A DNA stretch of 64,000 nucleotides, from the NCBI GenBank assembly GCA_963669405.2, contig CAXXHF010000002.1, positions 2,728,001 to 2,792,000 of the forward strand, read 5' to 3'. Source of the DNA: Aureisphaera sp963669405 (GTDB lineage: Bacteria; Bacteroidota; Bacteroidia; Flavobacteriales; Flavobacteriaceae). Of this stretch, positions 45,237-54,299 are shown piece by piece (positions within the stretch are counted from its first letter, which is position 1; each line of letters starts with the position of its first letter). Position numbers and translations under genes: made by a program. The notes beneath the pieces were generated by a model. The model did not search any database. It was not told where the DNA came from and saw nothing but the letters and a program-made list of their open reading frames with translations.

Positions 45237-45752
45237 CTAAATTTCATCAATTTCTTTTCTTAAATTCTCTAAAGCCGCATAAATACGCTTCTCAACGGCT
45301 TTTCTGCTTATTCCTAAAATTTCTGCAATTTCCTTATGTCGCTTCCCTTCCACACGATTTAACATAAAGGCTTCCCGTTGTCCATCAGATAATTTGGCCA
45401 AGGCCTTCTCAAACTTATTGAGGTATTCTTTTTCCTCTAAAAGAAACTGAGGGTTTTCATTAGTATGCCCTTTGGGTTTTGTTTCCTGATATTTCAAAAC
45501 GACCTTTTGGTGTTTCAGTTCGTTCAAGCTTAAATTATTGGCAATGGTAAATAGGAAACTCTTGGCTTTTTCTGGAGTGGTCTCCTTACAGTTTTTCCAT
45601 AATTTCACAAAGGCTTCCTGTACTTTGTCCTCAGGAGCAACTTTCTCTCCATACCGGTAATAAATGAAATTATACAGGTCTTTCGACCATTTTTTGTATA
45701 ATTGCGCAAATACCTGATCATTACAGACATTTTTGAAGAGCGGTTTGCTCAT
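45237..45752 (-). CDS. ECF sigma-70 factor (FecI/Bacteroidota type)
   Basis: 171 aa. Region 2 includes LYNFIYYRYGEKVAPEDKVQEAFVKLW, and region 4 is LSDGQREAFMLNRVEGKRHKEIAEILGIS followed by RKAVEKRIYAAL. This is the typical helix-turn-helix of FecI-like factors. It directs transcription of the operon or of nearby targets when freed by FecR. TACTTTCG at 45781-45788 on the minus strand is a plausible -7 box. It diverges from the lipoprotein and fasciclin genes at 45837 and 46596. Confidence 0.95.
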   Translation of the reverse strand: MSKPLFKNVCNDQVFAQLYKKWSKDLYNFIYYRYGEKVAPEDKVQEAFVKLWKNCKETTPEKAKSFLFTIANNLSLNELKHQKVVLKYQETKPKGHTNENPQFLLEEKEYLNKFEKALAKLSDGQREAFMLNRVEGKRHKEIAEILGISRKAVEKRIYAALENLRKEIDEI

Positions 45753-45836
45753 AGAACCCTAGGTATATAAATTATGAATTCGAAAGTAGGAATTTTTATG
45801 GTTAAGTTGTTATATTAACAGTTGAAAAATGATGAT

Positions 45837-46487
45837 ATGAAAAAATATGTCTGGGTGCTTATACTGTTATCACTTGTTTCTTGTCAGAAAGAAGAATTCA
45901 GGGTAACCGAAAGCCAAGATGAAGGTCTGCTGTCCCAAGACGATGAATTGTTAAACTTAGTGAAGACAGTAGCTACACATGATGGTTCTTTTGATGATGT
46001 AGTGGACTCATCTACTTGTTTTAGTATCGATTTTCCTTATATCTGTAATGCCAACGGAATAGCTTACCCCGTGAACAATGCAGATGATTTGTTGCCATTT
46101 ACTATGTACGACGAATTAATACCAGACTTTCCGGTGAATGTTACTTTTGCCAACTATATTCAATTAGAAATCCCAACCTATGCAGCTTTTAAGAACCTAA
46201 TTGCTCAATGTGCCAATGGGGAATTGTTCGATGAAAGAATTACCTGTGTAGATCTTGATTATCCTGTAGAGCTTTCTGTGTACGACCCTGTTACTACAGA
46301 TTTTAATACGGTAACATTCAATCATGATCGGGATACTTTTATGGGTATCGAGTTTCTGAATGAAAATTGGATCGCCAATATTAACTACCCAATTACCATC
46401 ATGCTTGAAAATGGAGGGTTGTTGACCATTAACTCAAATGAAGAGCTCAAATATCAGATATTGGCTCATATTTCCATATGTGATTGA
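45837..46487 (+). CDS. Lipoprotein of unknown function beside the sigma/FecR operon
   Basis: 216 aa from the ATG at 45837 (MKKYVWVLILLSLVSC); a start at 45822 would add five polar residues ahead of the signal. The lipobox is LVSC, followed by an acidic linker. The body is beta-rich with five or six acidic patches (SIDFPYICNANGIAYPV and so on). I recognise no family. It diverges from the ECF sigma gene and precedes the fasciclin lipoprotein by about 110 bp. The three units may form one exported system. Confidence 0.75.
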   Translation: MKKYVWVLILLSLVSCQKEEFRVTESQDEGLLSQDDELLNLVKTVATHDGSFDDVVDSSTCFSIDFPYICNANGIAYPVNNADDLLPFTMYDELIPDFPVNVTFANYIQLEIPTYAAFKNLIAQCANGELFDERITCVDLDYPVELSVYDPVTTDFNTVTFNHDRDTFMGIEFLNENWIANINYPITIMLENGGLLTINSNEELKYQILAHISICD

Positions 46488-46595
46488 TTTCTTGTTTCCT
46501 TTTAGTACCTAAACTAGACTTTCCTTATAACTTAAAGGTGGTTTTGTTTTAAAGTAGTGATATCATTTTTTAAATTGCGCTTCTTTAGATTCTAT

Positions 46596-48422
46596 ATGAA
46601 AAAAAATAACCCGCTCCTTATCTTAAGTTTTGTGCTGTTGTTCATTTTTGCTGCTTGTAGCGATGATGAAACTTCTAATGGGGAAACCCCAAACAATACA
46701 GAAACTATTGCCGATTTCATTTCGAACGATTCCGAATATTCTTTGTTGTATGAAGCCATTGTGCGAGTAGGACTGGATATTTCTTTAGATGGAACAGATA
46801 ACTTTACATTATTGGCACCAAACAATGCTGCTTTTGAAGAATTCCTAGCAGCAGAAGAGTATGAAACAATTTCTCAGGTGCCTTTACAAATCCTGACCAA
46901 CGTAATTTTGAATCATTTGGTAGTTGGAAACATATCGTCATCCAACCTCCAGGGATATTTGAATTCATTGGCCGAAGATCAAGAAAACAAACTCACATTG
47001 TATGCTTCTAATAACAGCAGTATTACCATTAATGGAAATGCAACAGTAACAGCTTCAGACATCAATAGAAGCAATGGTGTCGTACATGGAGTAAATGCAG
47101 TGATCGTTCCTTTAACGATTAATGATATGGTGCAAGCCGTTTCGGAACTTACCATATTTGCTGAATTATTGGAAGCAGCTTCTACAGACTTGGTAGATTT
47201 TAATGAGATGCTTTCTAATGATGAAGCTACATTTACTATTTTGATCCCTTCCAATGAAGCTTTTCAAGATCTTTTTAATTTTATGGGAGTCTCTGGCATT
47301 AATGATATACCGGCCCCTTTACTGCGGGATATCCTGAATTATCATATAATCAATGTAAGCAATCTGCAAACTACAGATTTAGAAGATAATCAAACCCTTA
47401 TCACAAGGTCCGAAGAGGAGATTACAGTAACTATTGATACCGTTTTAGCTTTTCTGGATGCAGCAGGAGTACCAACTGAAGTCACAACGTCCAATATTCA
47501 GACCATCAACGGAGTAGTACATGTATTAGAGCGAGTCCTACGGTCTGAAGAAGTGTTAGATAATATAGATCCCACAATTACGGGATGGGTAACACTAGAG
47601 CCTACACTATCTACTTTAGAAACGGCTTTAAGAGTAACGGGTTTGGATGCTCTATTAGATGATAGGAATTCTGATTACACATTATTAGCTCCTAATAACA
47701 CTGCTTTTTCTGAATTTTTGCAAGGAGAAGATGTAGATGATATTCCTGTGGATATCCTCACAGATTTATTATTAAATCATATTGTTTTGGGAGGAACTGC
47801 TTCAGGAGATTTAACCAATGGCTATCTGTCTACACAAGCCCTCTATAATGGAACCACAAATAACCTTAGTTTGTATGTAGACACGACCAATGGAGTGGTG
47901 TTTAATGGAATTTCTACAGTATTACAAGCAGATATACCTCCAGCCAATGGAATCATTCATATGGTAGATGCGGTTATTACTCTGCCAACGTTACTCACTT
48001 TTGCTACGGTAGACCCTAACCTAAATAGCTTGGAGTCTGCTTTTACCAGAGATGATCAACCAAACTATAGTGCTACGTTAAGTGAAAGTATTGGAACCGG
48101 AAATACTCCATTTACCGTTTGGGCTCCAAATAATGCAGCATTTGATGCACTGTTATTGGAATTGGGACTTAATGACCTTTCTGAAATTGATGGAGCTACG
48201 CTCACAGCATCCTTGAATACACATATTGTGGCTCAAGCCAATTTACGATCTGAAGATTTGGTGACCGGTACGTTAAGTACATTGGGAGATGATATCACGG
48301 TTAATGCAACCGAAGGAACACTTACCGATCTCAATGGGAGAATTAGTACTATTCAAGAAGTGAATATTCAAGCTTCCAATGGGGTTATGCATAAAATAGA
48401 TATGGTTTTGCTGCCATTGTAA
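46596..48422 (+). CDS. Lipoprotein with four fasciclin (FAS1) domains
   Basis: 608 aa from the ATG at 46596. The signal peptide ends in a lipobox (FIFAACSDDE). Four FAS1 domains of about 130-150 residues follow, each showing the pattern FTLLAPNNAAFEEFL, HLVVGN or NHI, and ending G-V-hydrophobic-HxV (VVHGVNAVI, VVHVLERVL, IIHMVDAVI, VMHKIDMVL). FAS1 domains mediate adhesion to surfaces or other cells. The fourth copy is the most divergent. It lies downstream of the lipoprotein at 45837, ending at a strong terminator. Confidence 0.93.
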   Translation: MKKNNPLLILSFVLLFIFAACSDDETSNGETPNNTETIADFISNDSEYSLLYEAIVRVGLDISLDGTDNFTLLAPNNAAFEEFLAAEEYETISQVPLQILTNVILNHLVVGNISSSNLQGYLNSLAEDQENKLTLYASNNSSITINGNATVTASDINRSNGVVHGVNAVIVPLTINDMVQAVSELTIFAELLEAASTDLVDFNEMLSNDEATFTILIPSNEAFQDLFNFMGVSGINDIPAPLLRDILNYHIINVSNLQTTDLEDNQTLITRSEEEITVTIDTVLAFLDAAGVPTEVTTSNIQTINGVVHVLERVLRSEEVLDNIDPTITGWVTLEPTLSTLETALRVTGLDALLDDRNSDYTLLAPNNTAFSEFLQGEDVDDIPVDILTDLLLNHIVLGGTASGDLTNGYLSTQALYNGTTNNLSLYVDTTNGVVFNGISTVLQADIPPANGIIHMVDAVITLPTLLTFATVDPNLNSLESAFTRDDQPNYSATLSESIGTGNTPFTVWAPNNAAFDALLLELGLNDLSEIDGATLTASLNTHIVAQANLRSEDLVTGTLSTLGDDITVNATEGTLTDLNGRISTIQEVNIQASNGVMHKIDMVLLPL

Positions 48423-48446
48423 ATATTACACGAAATATAACTAGGA

Positions 48447-48475
48447 AAACCCGCTTTAAAAAAGCGGGTTTTTTA
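48447..48475 (+). terminator. Terminator after the fasciclin gene
   Basis: AAAACCCGCTTT pairs with AAGCGGGTTTT around a short A loop, followed by six T. Confidence 0.92.
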
Positions 48476-48701
48476 TTGGGAGCATTTTTAAAAAGTTAAA
48501 AAAGTAATAAATACGAGGTAAAGCGGTAGTAATTCTAAGATGTTAATTGTTTTATAGTTAGTACATGTAAACAGATTGTTGCGAAAGCCTTCTTTAGATT
48601 AACACTAATGTGTTGCTTACGTTGTCAATCTGAGAACAGTCCATTGCCGACTTTATAGCGCACTAGCTATAGATAGTTTGGTTGTTTAGTTAGTTGTTAG
48701 G

Positions 48702-48736
48702 CCGCCTTGGGTTCTTATGAACCAAGGCGGTTTTTA
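48702..48736 (+). terminator. Strong terminator without an obvious upstream gene
   Basis: CCGCCTTGG pairs with CCAAGGCGG (9 bp, extendable by TTC/GAA with one bulged G), followed by TTTTT. It stands 225 bp beyond the fasciclin terminator, with no open reading frame between. It therefore suggests a separate, perhaps non-coding, transcript. Confidence 0.8.
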
Positions 48737-48810
48737 TTTAGAAAGTATTTTGCAGCTATTGATAATCGTAAAAATTTGTGGGCCTTCTACATAATTGATG
48801 GGGTATAAAG

Positions 48811-48854
48811 TAACACAGTCAGCTAATCCCCTAAAGGATGAGCTGACTGTGTTA
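48811..48854. other. Long perfect inverted repeat upstream of the SEFIR gene's 3' end
   Basis: TAACACAGTCAGCT at 48811-48824 is perfectly complementary to 48841-48854. The loop can add ATCC/GGAT. No long T run follows on either strand, though TTATTCTTA and GTTACTTTA are T-rich. A further CTGGTA/TACCAG pair lies at 48864-48888. Possible roles are a terminator for the minus-strand SEFIR gene or a structured RNA. Confidence 0.6.
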
Positions 48855-48952
48855 TTCTTAATGCTGGTATGTTTTAATAACCTACCAGTCTTCTTCTCTC
48901 TGTTTCATAGGTAAACTGATTTATACAAATATATACAAAAATTTTGGATATG

Positions 48953-50182
48953 TTATTTAAAGAAAATAGATACCCCGTCTCCCGGAAGTAACCAATTATT
49001 AGTAGCTATTTTAATAAAATTGTTACTAGAATCCCTATCATAGGTAATATCTGATTTTTCTGAAATACTACTAAAACAATTACCAATGATTGTACCACGG
49101 AAGTCCGTGAAACTATAAGATAATTCAAATTTTTGTGTCAATTTGTTAATTCTTTTAAAATATACTGAATCATCTATGGGTACAATTCGCTCTTCTTTTA
49201 AATCCAAAATAAGTTGGTTTTCAAAAGGGATTATTAAGGCATTGGGATGACCATTTTCTACTTTTTGGTACTTGAATTGGACGCTATTATCGTAGATTTT
49301 AGATTTCGTTTCTTCTTTAACCTCTAAAATAATGGATTTTGAAATGTCCTTGAATTTCATATTGTCCACTTTTATTCGCAGCTTTTTTACTTTGAGCAAC
49401 TCCCTATTATCAATTCCATCAATTTTCGAAAATTTATAGGGTGTAAAAAAATTGGCTTCCTCAATGTATTTAGGATGCGGGTTTATGAGCTTAATTCTTG
49501 TTTCAACCTCCTTTTTTATAACAAGTTTATCATTGATTATTGCATGTTTACAGGTGATAGAAGTGATATATTCTTTGAAATACGAATCAGATCCTATTTT
49601 CTTTAGGAGGTGATTGGTAACTTTGTTGAGGTCTGGAATGTCCGCTTGATTTTCTTTGTCTTTTAATGTAAATCTACGGATGGGATCAATTTCTAGACTT
49701 AACTCATTGCTAATGGGTGCAAATTGTATCGTTTTAGAAGAACGAAGCTTAGAAAAAAGTTGCTCAAAATCTTCATCTTCATCTTTTACTAGGTCAACGA
49801 TATCTCGATTTACAAATTCTAGGGGAGCTATCTTATTAAGCGTCTTTTTTGTTAGTTTTTGAAAGCTTACCAAAATGTATTTATCCTTAGCTTTATCAAT
49901 GTCGTTTATGATATAACTGTATTCTTTACCTGCTCCCCCTTCAAACTTCTCCGCTTTGACTTTGTAATTCTCGGACAATACAACGATCACCTTGTCACTT
50001 TCCGTGATGTTGGTATGCATCATTTTACCAAAATGGGTGGCAGTGGCCTCTTGGGTAATACTTCTGTCAACATTGGCTTCAAAGTCATTTAGTCTCAGGA
50101 AGTTGGTGAAATCAATTACTTTGGTGTTATGGTAGCTACCATCCCTAGAATAGGTTACAAATACCTTGACTTTTTTTTTCAT
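48953..50182 (-). CDS. SEFIR-domain protein, probable immune effector
   Basis: 409 aa. Residues about 4-125 match the bacterial SEFIR fold: VFVTYSRDGSYHNTKVIDF as the first strand and box 1, DKVIVVLSENYKVKAE, then GGAGKEYSYI at 82-91 with an invariant-looking Glu87. The C-terminal 270 residues are beta-rich and basic, ending NWLLPGDGVSIFFK, without a family I can name; this is the likely sensor. SEFIR is a TIR relative, and bacterial SEFIR proteins have been reported as anti-phage effectors that act by NAD depletion. The gene is single, AT-rich and flanked by hairpins. Confidence 0.8.
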   Translation of the reverse strand: MKKKVKVFVTYSRDGSYHNTKVIDFTNFLRLNDFEANVDRSITQEATATHFGKMMHTNITESDKVIVVLSENYKVKAEKFEGGAGKEYSYIINDIDKAKDKYILVSFQKLTKKTLNKIAPLEFVNRDIVDLVKDEDEDFEQLFSKLRSSKTIQFAPISNELSLEIDPIRRFTLKDKENQADIPDLNKVTNHLLKKIGSDSYFKEYITSITCKHAIINDKLVIKKEVETRIKLINPHPKYIEEANFFTPYKFSKIDGIDNRELLKVKKLRIKVDNMKFKDISKSIILEVKEETKSKIYDNSVQFKYQKVENGHPNALIIPFENQLILDLKEERIVPIDDSVYFKRINKLTQKFELSYSFTDFRGTIIGNCFSSISEKSDITYDRDSSNNFIKIATNNWLLPGDGVSIFFK

Positions 50183-50306
50183 AGAGAAAAATGTTTGAAA
50201 ACTACATTAATAAATATAACGGATTTGTGTTATTTCCAATATTTCGGAACATCAGAAAAAGGGGAGAATTCAAATATAATTAAAATTCATTAAGTACTTG
50301 AACATG

Positions 50307-50337
50307 TTTGCCACTACCTGTTCAATTTGTATCTTTG
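50307..50337 (+). promoter_or_regulatory. Promoter of ffh
   Basis: TTTG at 50307-50310 and TATCTTTG at 50330-50337, spaced 19 bp apart, form a near-perfect Bacteroidota -33/-7 pair 25 bp before the ffh ATG. Confidence 0.8.
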
Positions 50338-50362
50338 CACTTCTTAAAATGGAAGCAAGTAT

Positions 50363-51691
50363 ATGTTCGATAATTTAAGCGATAAGCTAGATAAAGCCCT
50401 CCACGTCCTCAAAGGACATGGAAGTATTACTGAGGTAAATGTAGCAGAAACCCTAAAAGAAGTACGTCGTGCATTATTGGATGCCGATGTTAATTTTAAA
50501 ATTGCAAAGGAGTTTACCAACAGGGTAAAAGAAAAGGCATTAGGACAGAATGTACTAACTACGCTTCAGCCTGGGCAGCTCATGGTAAAGATTGTAAAGG
50601 ACGAACTTACCGAACTAATGGGTGGTGAAACCGAAGGAATTAACCTAAGCGGAACCCCAAGTGTGATCCTTATGTCTGGACTACAGGGAAGTGGTAAAAC
50701 CACATTCTCTGGAAAACTTGCCAATTTCCTTAAAACTAAAAAGACCAAGAAGCCTTTATTGGTAGCCTGTGATGTATACCGTCCTGCGGCTATTAACCAG
50801 TTACATGTAGTTGGAGAGCAGATTAAAGTAGACGTATATAGCGAAGAAGGGAATATGGATCCTGTGTCCATTGCCCAGAATGCCATTGCTCATGCTAAGC
50901 AAAATGGTCATAATATAGTCATTGTGGATACAGCTGGACGTTTAGCTGTAGACGAAGAAATGATGACCGAAATCGCCAACGTACACAAAGCGATTTCACC
51001 GCAAGAAACCTTGTTTGTAGTAGACTCTATGACCGGTCAGGATGCTGTAAATACAGCCAAGTCCTTTAACGATCGTCTTAACTTTGATGGGGTAGTATTG
51101 ACCAAGTTAGATGGTGATACCCGTGGGGGAGCTGCCATTTCTATTAAGAGTGTTGTTGACAAACCCATTAAGTTTATTGGAACCGGAGAAAAGATGGACG
51201 CCATAGATGTATTCCATCCTGCCCGTATGGCAGATCGTATCCTTGGAATGGGAGACGTGGTTTCACTTGTGGAGAGAGCTCAGGAACAGTTTGATGAAGA
51301 GGAAGCTAGAAAACTTCAGAAAAAAATTGCAAAGAATCAATTTGGATTCGACGATTTCCTAAAGCAGATCCAGCAAGTGAAGAAAATGGGAAGCATGAAG
51401 GATTTGGTAGGAATGATTCCTGGTGCCGGAAAAGCTTTAAAAGGAATGGATATAGATGACGATGCCTTTAAGCACATTGAAGCGATCATACATTCCATGA
51501 CTCCAGGAGAACGAAGTAAGCCTGCAACCATAAATGCTAGTAGAAAGAAACGAATTGCTAAAGGAAGTGGTACTTCAGTACAACAAGTAAATCAATTATT
51601 GAAGCAATTTGACCAGATGAGTAAAATGATGAAGATGATGCAAGGTGGCGGAGGAAGAAAGATGATGCAGATGATGGGTAAAATGCGTTAA
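50363..51691 (+). CDS. ffh: Signal recognition particle protein Ffh
   Basis: 442 aa. The N domain (1-90), G domain with P loop GLQGSGKTTFSGKLA, DTAGRL and TKLDGD GTPase motifs, and the methionine-rich M domain (about 300-442, MKMMQGGGGRKMMQMMGKMR-type) are all present. Ffh with 4.5S RNA delivers nascent membrane proteins to FtsY and SecY. It has a good promoter of its own and is followed 31 bp later by folD. Confidence 0.99.
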   Translation: MFDNLSDKLDKALHVLKGHGSITEVNVAETLKEVRRALLDADVNFKIAKEFTNRVKEKALGQNVLTTLQPGQLMVKIVKDELTELMGGETEGINLSGTPSVILMSGLQGSGKTTFSGKLANFLKTKKTKKPLLVACDVYRPAAINQLHVVGEQIKVDVYSEEGNMDPVSIAQNAIAHAKQNGHNIVIVDTAGRLAVDEEMMTEIANVHKAISPQETLFVVDSMTGQDAVNTAKSFNDRLNFDGVVLTKLDGDTRGGAAISIKSVVDKPIKFIGTGEKMDAIDVFHPARMADRILGMGDVVSLVERAQEQFDEEEARKLQKKIAKNQFGFDDFLKQIQQVKKMGSMKDLVGMIPGAGKALKGMDIDDDAFKHIEAIIHSMTPGERSKPATINASRKKRIAKGSGTSVQQVNQLLKQFDQMSKMMKMMQGGGGRKMMQMMGKMR

Positions 51692-51722
51692 ACAAATGAT
51701 TTCACTATAACCCTATACAATT

Positions 51723-52601
51723 ATGACCATCTTAGACGGGAAAAAGACCTCCAATGACATTAAAGAGGAAATCGCTGTAGAAGTAACTGCAATGAAGGAA
51801 CGAGGAGAAAAAGTTCCTCATTTGGCTGCAGTAATTGTTGGGGAAGATGGAGCCAGCTTAACCTACGTAGGAAGTAAAGTGAGAGCATGCGAACGTGTTG
51901 GATTTGAATCTACATTAGTTAAAATGCCAGAGTCTACTTCAGAAGAAGAACTCTTGGCAAAGGTTGAAGAGTTAAATACAAATGATAGCATTGACGGATA
52001 TATTGTCCAATTACCGTTACCAAAACATATTGACGAACAAAAAGTATTGCTTGCAGTAAATTCTAAAAAGGATGTGGATGGTTTCCATCCTGAAAACTTT
52101 GGAAAAATGGCACTGGATATGCAAGCTTTCATTCCTGCCACTCCATATGGTATTATGGAGCTTTTGGAGCGTTATCAAGTAGATACCCAAGGAAAGCATA
52201 CGGTAGTGATTGGCCGTAGTCATATTGTAGGGCGTCCTATGAGTATTTTAATGAGCCGAAAAGGAAACCCAGGTAATAGTACAGTTACACTTACACATAG
52301 TAGAACGCAGAATATTTCTGAGATCACCCAAAGTGCCGATATCATTATATCAGCTTTAGGTGTACCAGAGTTTCTTAAAGCTGATATGGTAAAAGAAGGT
52401 GTTGTGGTAATCGATGTTGGAATTACCCGTGTCCCTGATGAATCTCATCCTAAAGGATATGTGATTAAAGGAGATGTTGATTTTGAAAACGTGAGTAAGA
52501 AAGCTTCTTTTATTACGCCTGTTCCGGGAGGTGTAGGACCCATGACCATAGCCATGTTGCTTAAAAACACCCTATTGGCTAGGGAATATAGAAAGATGTA
52601 A
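51723..52601 (+). CDS. folD: Bifunctional methylenetetrahydrofolate dehydrogenase/cyclohydrolase
   Basis: 292 aa. Catalytic-region motifs include LTYVGSKVRACERVGF (Tyr and Lys), VQLPLPKHID, KDVDGFHP, the Rossmann GRSHIVGRPMSILM and PVPGGVGPMTIAML. FolD interconverts methylene-, methenyl- and formyl-tetrahydrofolate. It follows ffh by 31 bp in the same direction, so the two are probably cotranscribed, and ends at a strong terminator. Confidence 0.99.
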   Translation: MTILDGKKTSNDIKEEIAVEVTAMKERGEKVPHLAAVIVGEDGASLTYVGSKVRACERVGFESTLVKMPESTSEEELLAKVEELNTNDSIDGYIVQLPLPKHIDEQKVLLAVNSKKDVDGFHPENFGKMALDMQAFIPATPYGIMELLERYQVDTQGKHTVVIGRSHIVGRPMSILMSRKGNPGNSTVTLTHSRTQNISEITQSADIIISALGVPEFLKADMVKEGVVVIDVGITRVPDESHPKGYVIKGDVDFENVSKKASFITPVPGGVGPMTIAMLLKNTLLAREYRKM

Positions 52602-52624
52602 TAAACATAATTTATATATTACAG

Positions 52625-52658
52625 AAATCCCTTTCACAATGTACGAAAGGGATTTTTT
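52625..52658. terminator. Terminator between folD and the MotA/TolQ-like gene
   Basis: AAATCCCTTTC pairs with GAAAGGGATTT around a 9-nt loop, followed by a run of T. It is symmetric enough to serve the convergent minus-strand gene as well. Confidence 0.88.
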
Positions 52659-52667
52659 AATGCTCCT

Positions 52668-53021
52668 TTATTCAGACTTTATATGAAGGATGATCATGGA
52701 TAATCTACCTATAAGAAAAGTTGCCAATCCAAAAACAGTAGTGAGTAAAGCTACTTTTAATCCACTTGCCATCATGGGTTGCGCAACGGTGCCAGAAGCA
52801 TCAATAGCATCAAAAGCAGAGATAAGCCCTATGGTAGAGCCCAAAAAGCCCCAGATCATTCCAAAGAGGCTGATATGACCTATAAGTTGTGACGACTTAG
52901 ATTTGTCCTTTTTTAAGACTATGGTGTAGACCAATACACCTATGATAAATAGAATGATAAGTACCAACGGAACCATGAAAACAGGTCCTCCCTCAGAAAT
53001 ACGATCAAATAATTGTGACAT
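52668..53021 (-). CDS. Small MotA/TolQ/ExbB-family membrane protein
   Basis: 117 aa from the ATG at 53021 (MSQLFDRISEGGPVF); a start at 53051 would add ten residues. It shows three hydrophobic segments: FMVPLVLIILFIIGVLVYTIVL, LIGHISLFGMIWGFLGSTIGL, and VALLTTVFGLATFLIG with the family-typical small-residue pattern. Relatives form proton channels that drive TonB or Tol systems, but this one is much shorter than ExbB and has no ExbD gene nearby. It is single and convergent with folD. Confidence 0.75.
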   Translation of the reverse strand: MSQLFDRISEGGPVFMVPLVLIILFIIGVLVYTIVLKKDKSKSSQLIGHISLFGMIWGFLGSTIGLISAFDAIDASGTVAQPMMASGLKVALLTTVFGLATFLIGRLSMIILHIKSE

Positions 53022-53231
53022 AATGATAAAGTTAATGATTATTGGCGTCAAAACTAAGGTTGTAAGGAAACCAAAATGAAAGAATGCGATTAATGACGAT
53101 TGTGCCCCCCAATTCTACAAATTTTACAAGGTTTTTGGAAAAAGGAAACATCAGGATGTCATTCGTCTTTTAAAAACAGTAGTCTGTCTCATAATTGTTA
53201 TTTCCAATCAAAATTTATGCATTTTTGTGAA

Positions 53232-54299
53232 ATGCAAAAAAGGATTTTAGATTTCCTAAAACAATTACCAATTCACCTGCTTTTTTGGTTTTTGGTATGG
53301 CTCTTTTTTGTCTATTTTTTCAGTTATGGAACCGAAGACTGGAAGTTCACTATTAGTTTTTCTATGAGTACACTGCCTGTTACCATGGCTGTTTCATATG
53401 TGTTTGCCTACCGTCTAATCCCGAAATACCTCATTCCACGAAAGAACGGAGCCTTCATACTTTATACCTTGTATACCATTGTCTGTTCCGTATTCGTGAT
53501 ACTCATGGTAACATTTGTTAATTTCATTTTTCTTTCTGGTTTCGACATTACAAAAATGCCACTCCTTACCCGAAATGTTTCTTTCATCTTTATCTTGGTT
53601 TATTTGGTAGTGACTTTTGTTTCTTTAGTGGTGTTGATTCAGCATAGTTATCGAACAGCTAAATTGAATAATGAGTTAACAACCAAATTGTTGGAAGGAA
53701 AATTGAAGTTGAAACAGAAAGAACTTTTTTATCTAAAACAACAAATACACCCACATTTTCTTTTCAACACTTTGAATACAGTTTATGGGTTTGCACTTAA
53801 AGAGTCTAAAGAAACTCCCAACATTATTTTAAAACTATCGAATTTGTTGGACTATATATTGAACCAAATAGATAAACCATTGGTATTAATAAGTGAAGAA
53901 GTTAAATATATTGAATCCTATATTGGTCTCGAGCAGGTTCGATTTCAGGATACTTTGGAGGTGTCGTTCCATAAAGAAATTTCTGAAGACCCATATATTC
54001 CTCCTATGCTTTTAATGCCTTTTGTAGAAAATGCTTTTAAACACGGTGCTGCGATAGATGGAACATTGGAAGTGATTTTAGATTTAAAAGCGCATAAAGA
54101 GGGTATGATTTTTCATGTAAAAAACACCATATCGCCTTCCAATGAAAGTGAAGGAGGGCATGGTTTGGGAATTCGAAACAGTAAAGATCGGTTAGATGCT
54201 CTATTTCCAAGCGGTTATCAATTAGATACTCGAAAAGACGGGCATTGGCATCATCTATATTTAGAAATCAATTTTGAAAGCTATGAAAGAAATCTATAG
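53232..54299 (+). CDS. LytS/YpdA-type sensor histidine kinase
   Basis: 355 aa from the ATG at 53232. Four transmembrane helices occupy about residues 10-145. A coiled linker (KLLEGKLKLKQKELFYLKQQ) leads to the HATPase-linked His_kinase domain, with the phospho-acceptor in QQIHPHFLFNTLNTVY, and a short ATP-binding domain (MLLMPFVENAFKHGA and GGHGLGIRNSKDRL). It overlaps the response-regulator start by 17 bp. Together they form a two-component pair of the LytTR type. The signal is unknown. Confidence 0.93.
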   Translation: MQKRILDFLKQLPIHLLFWFLVWLFFVYFFSYGTEDWKFTISFSMSTLPVTMAVSYVFAYRLIPKYLIPRKNGAFILYTLYTIVCSVFVILMVTFVNFIFLSGFDITKMPLLTRNVSFIFILVYLVVTFVSLVVLIQHSYRTAKLNNELTTKLLEGKLKLKQKELFYLKQQIHPHFLFNTLNTVYGFALKESKETPNIILKLSNLLDYILNQIDKPLVLISEEVKYIESYIGLEQVRFQDTLEVSFHKEISEDPYIPPMLLMPFVENAFKHGAAIDGTLEVILDLKAHKEGMIFHVKNTISPSNESEGGHGLGIRNSKDRLDALFPSGYQLDTRKDGHWHHLYLEINFESYERNL

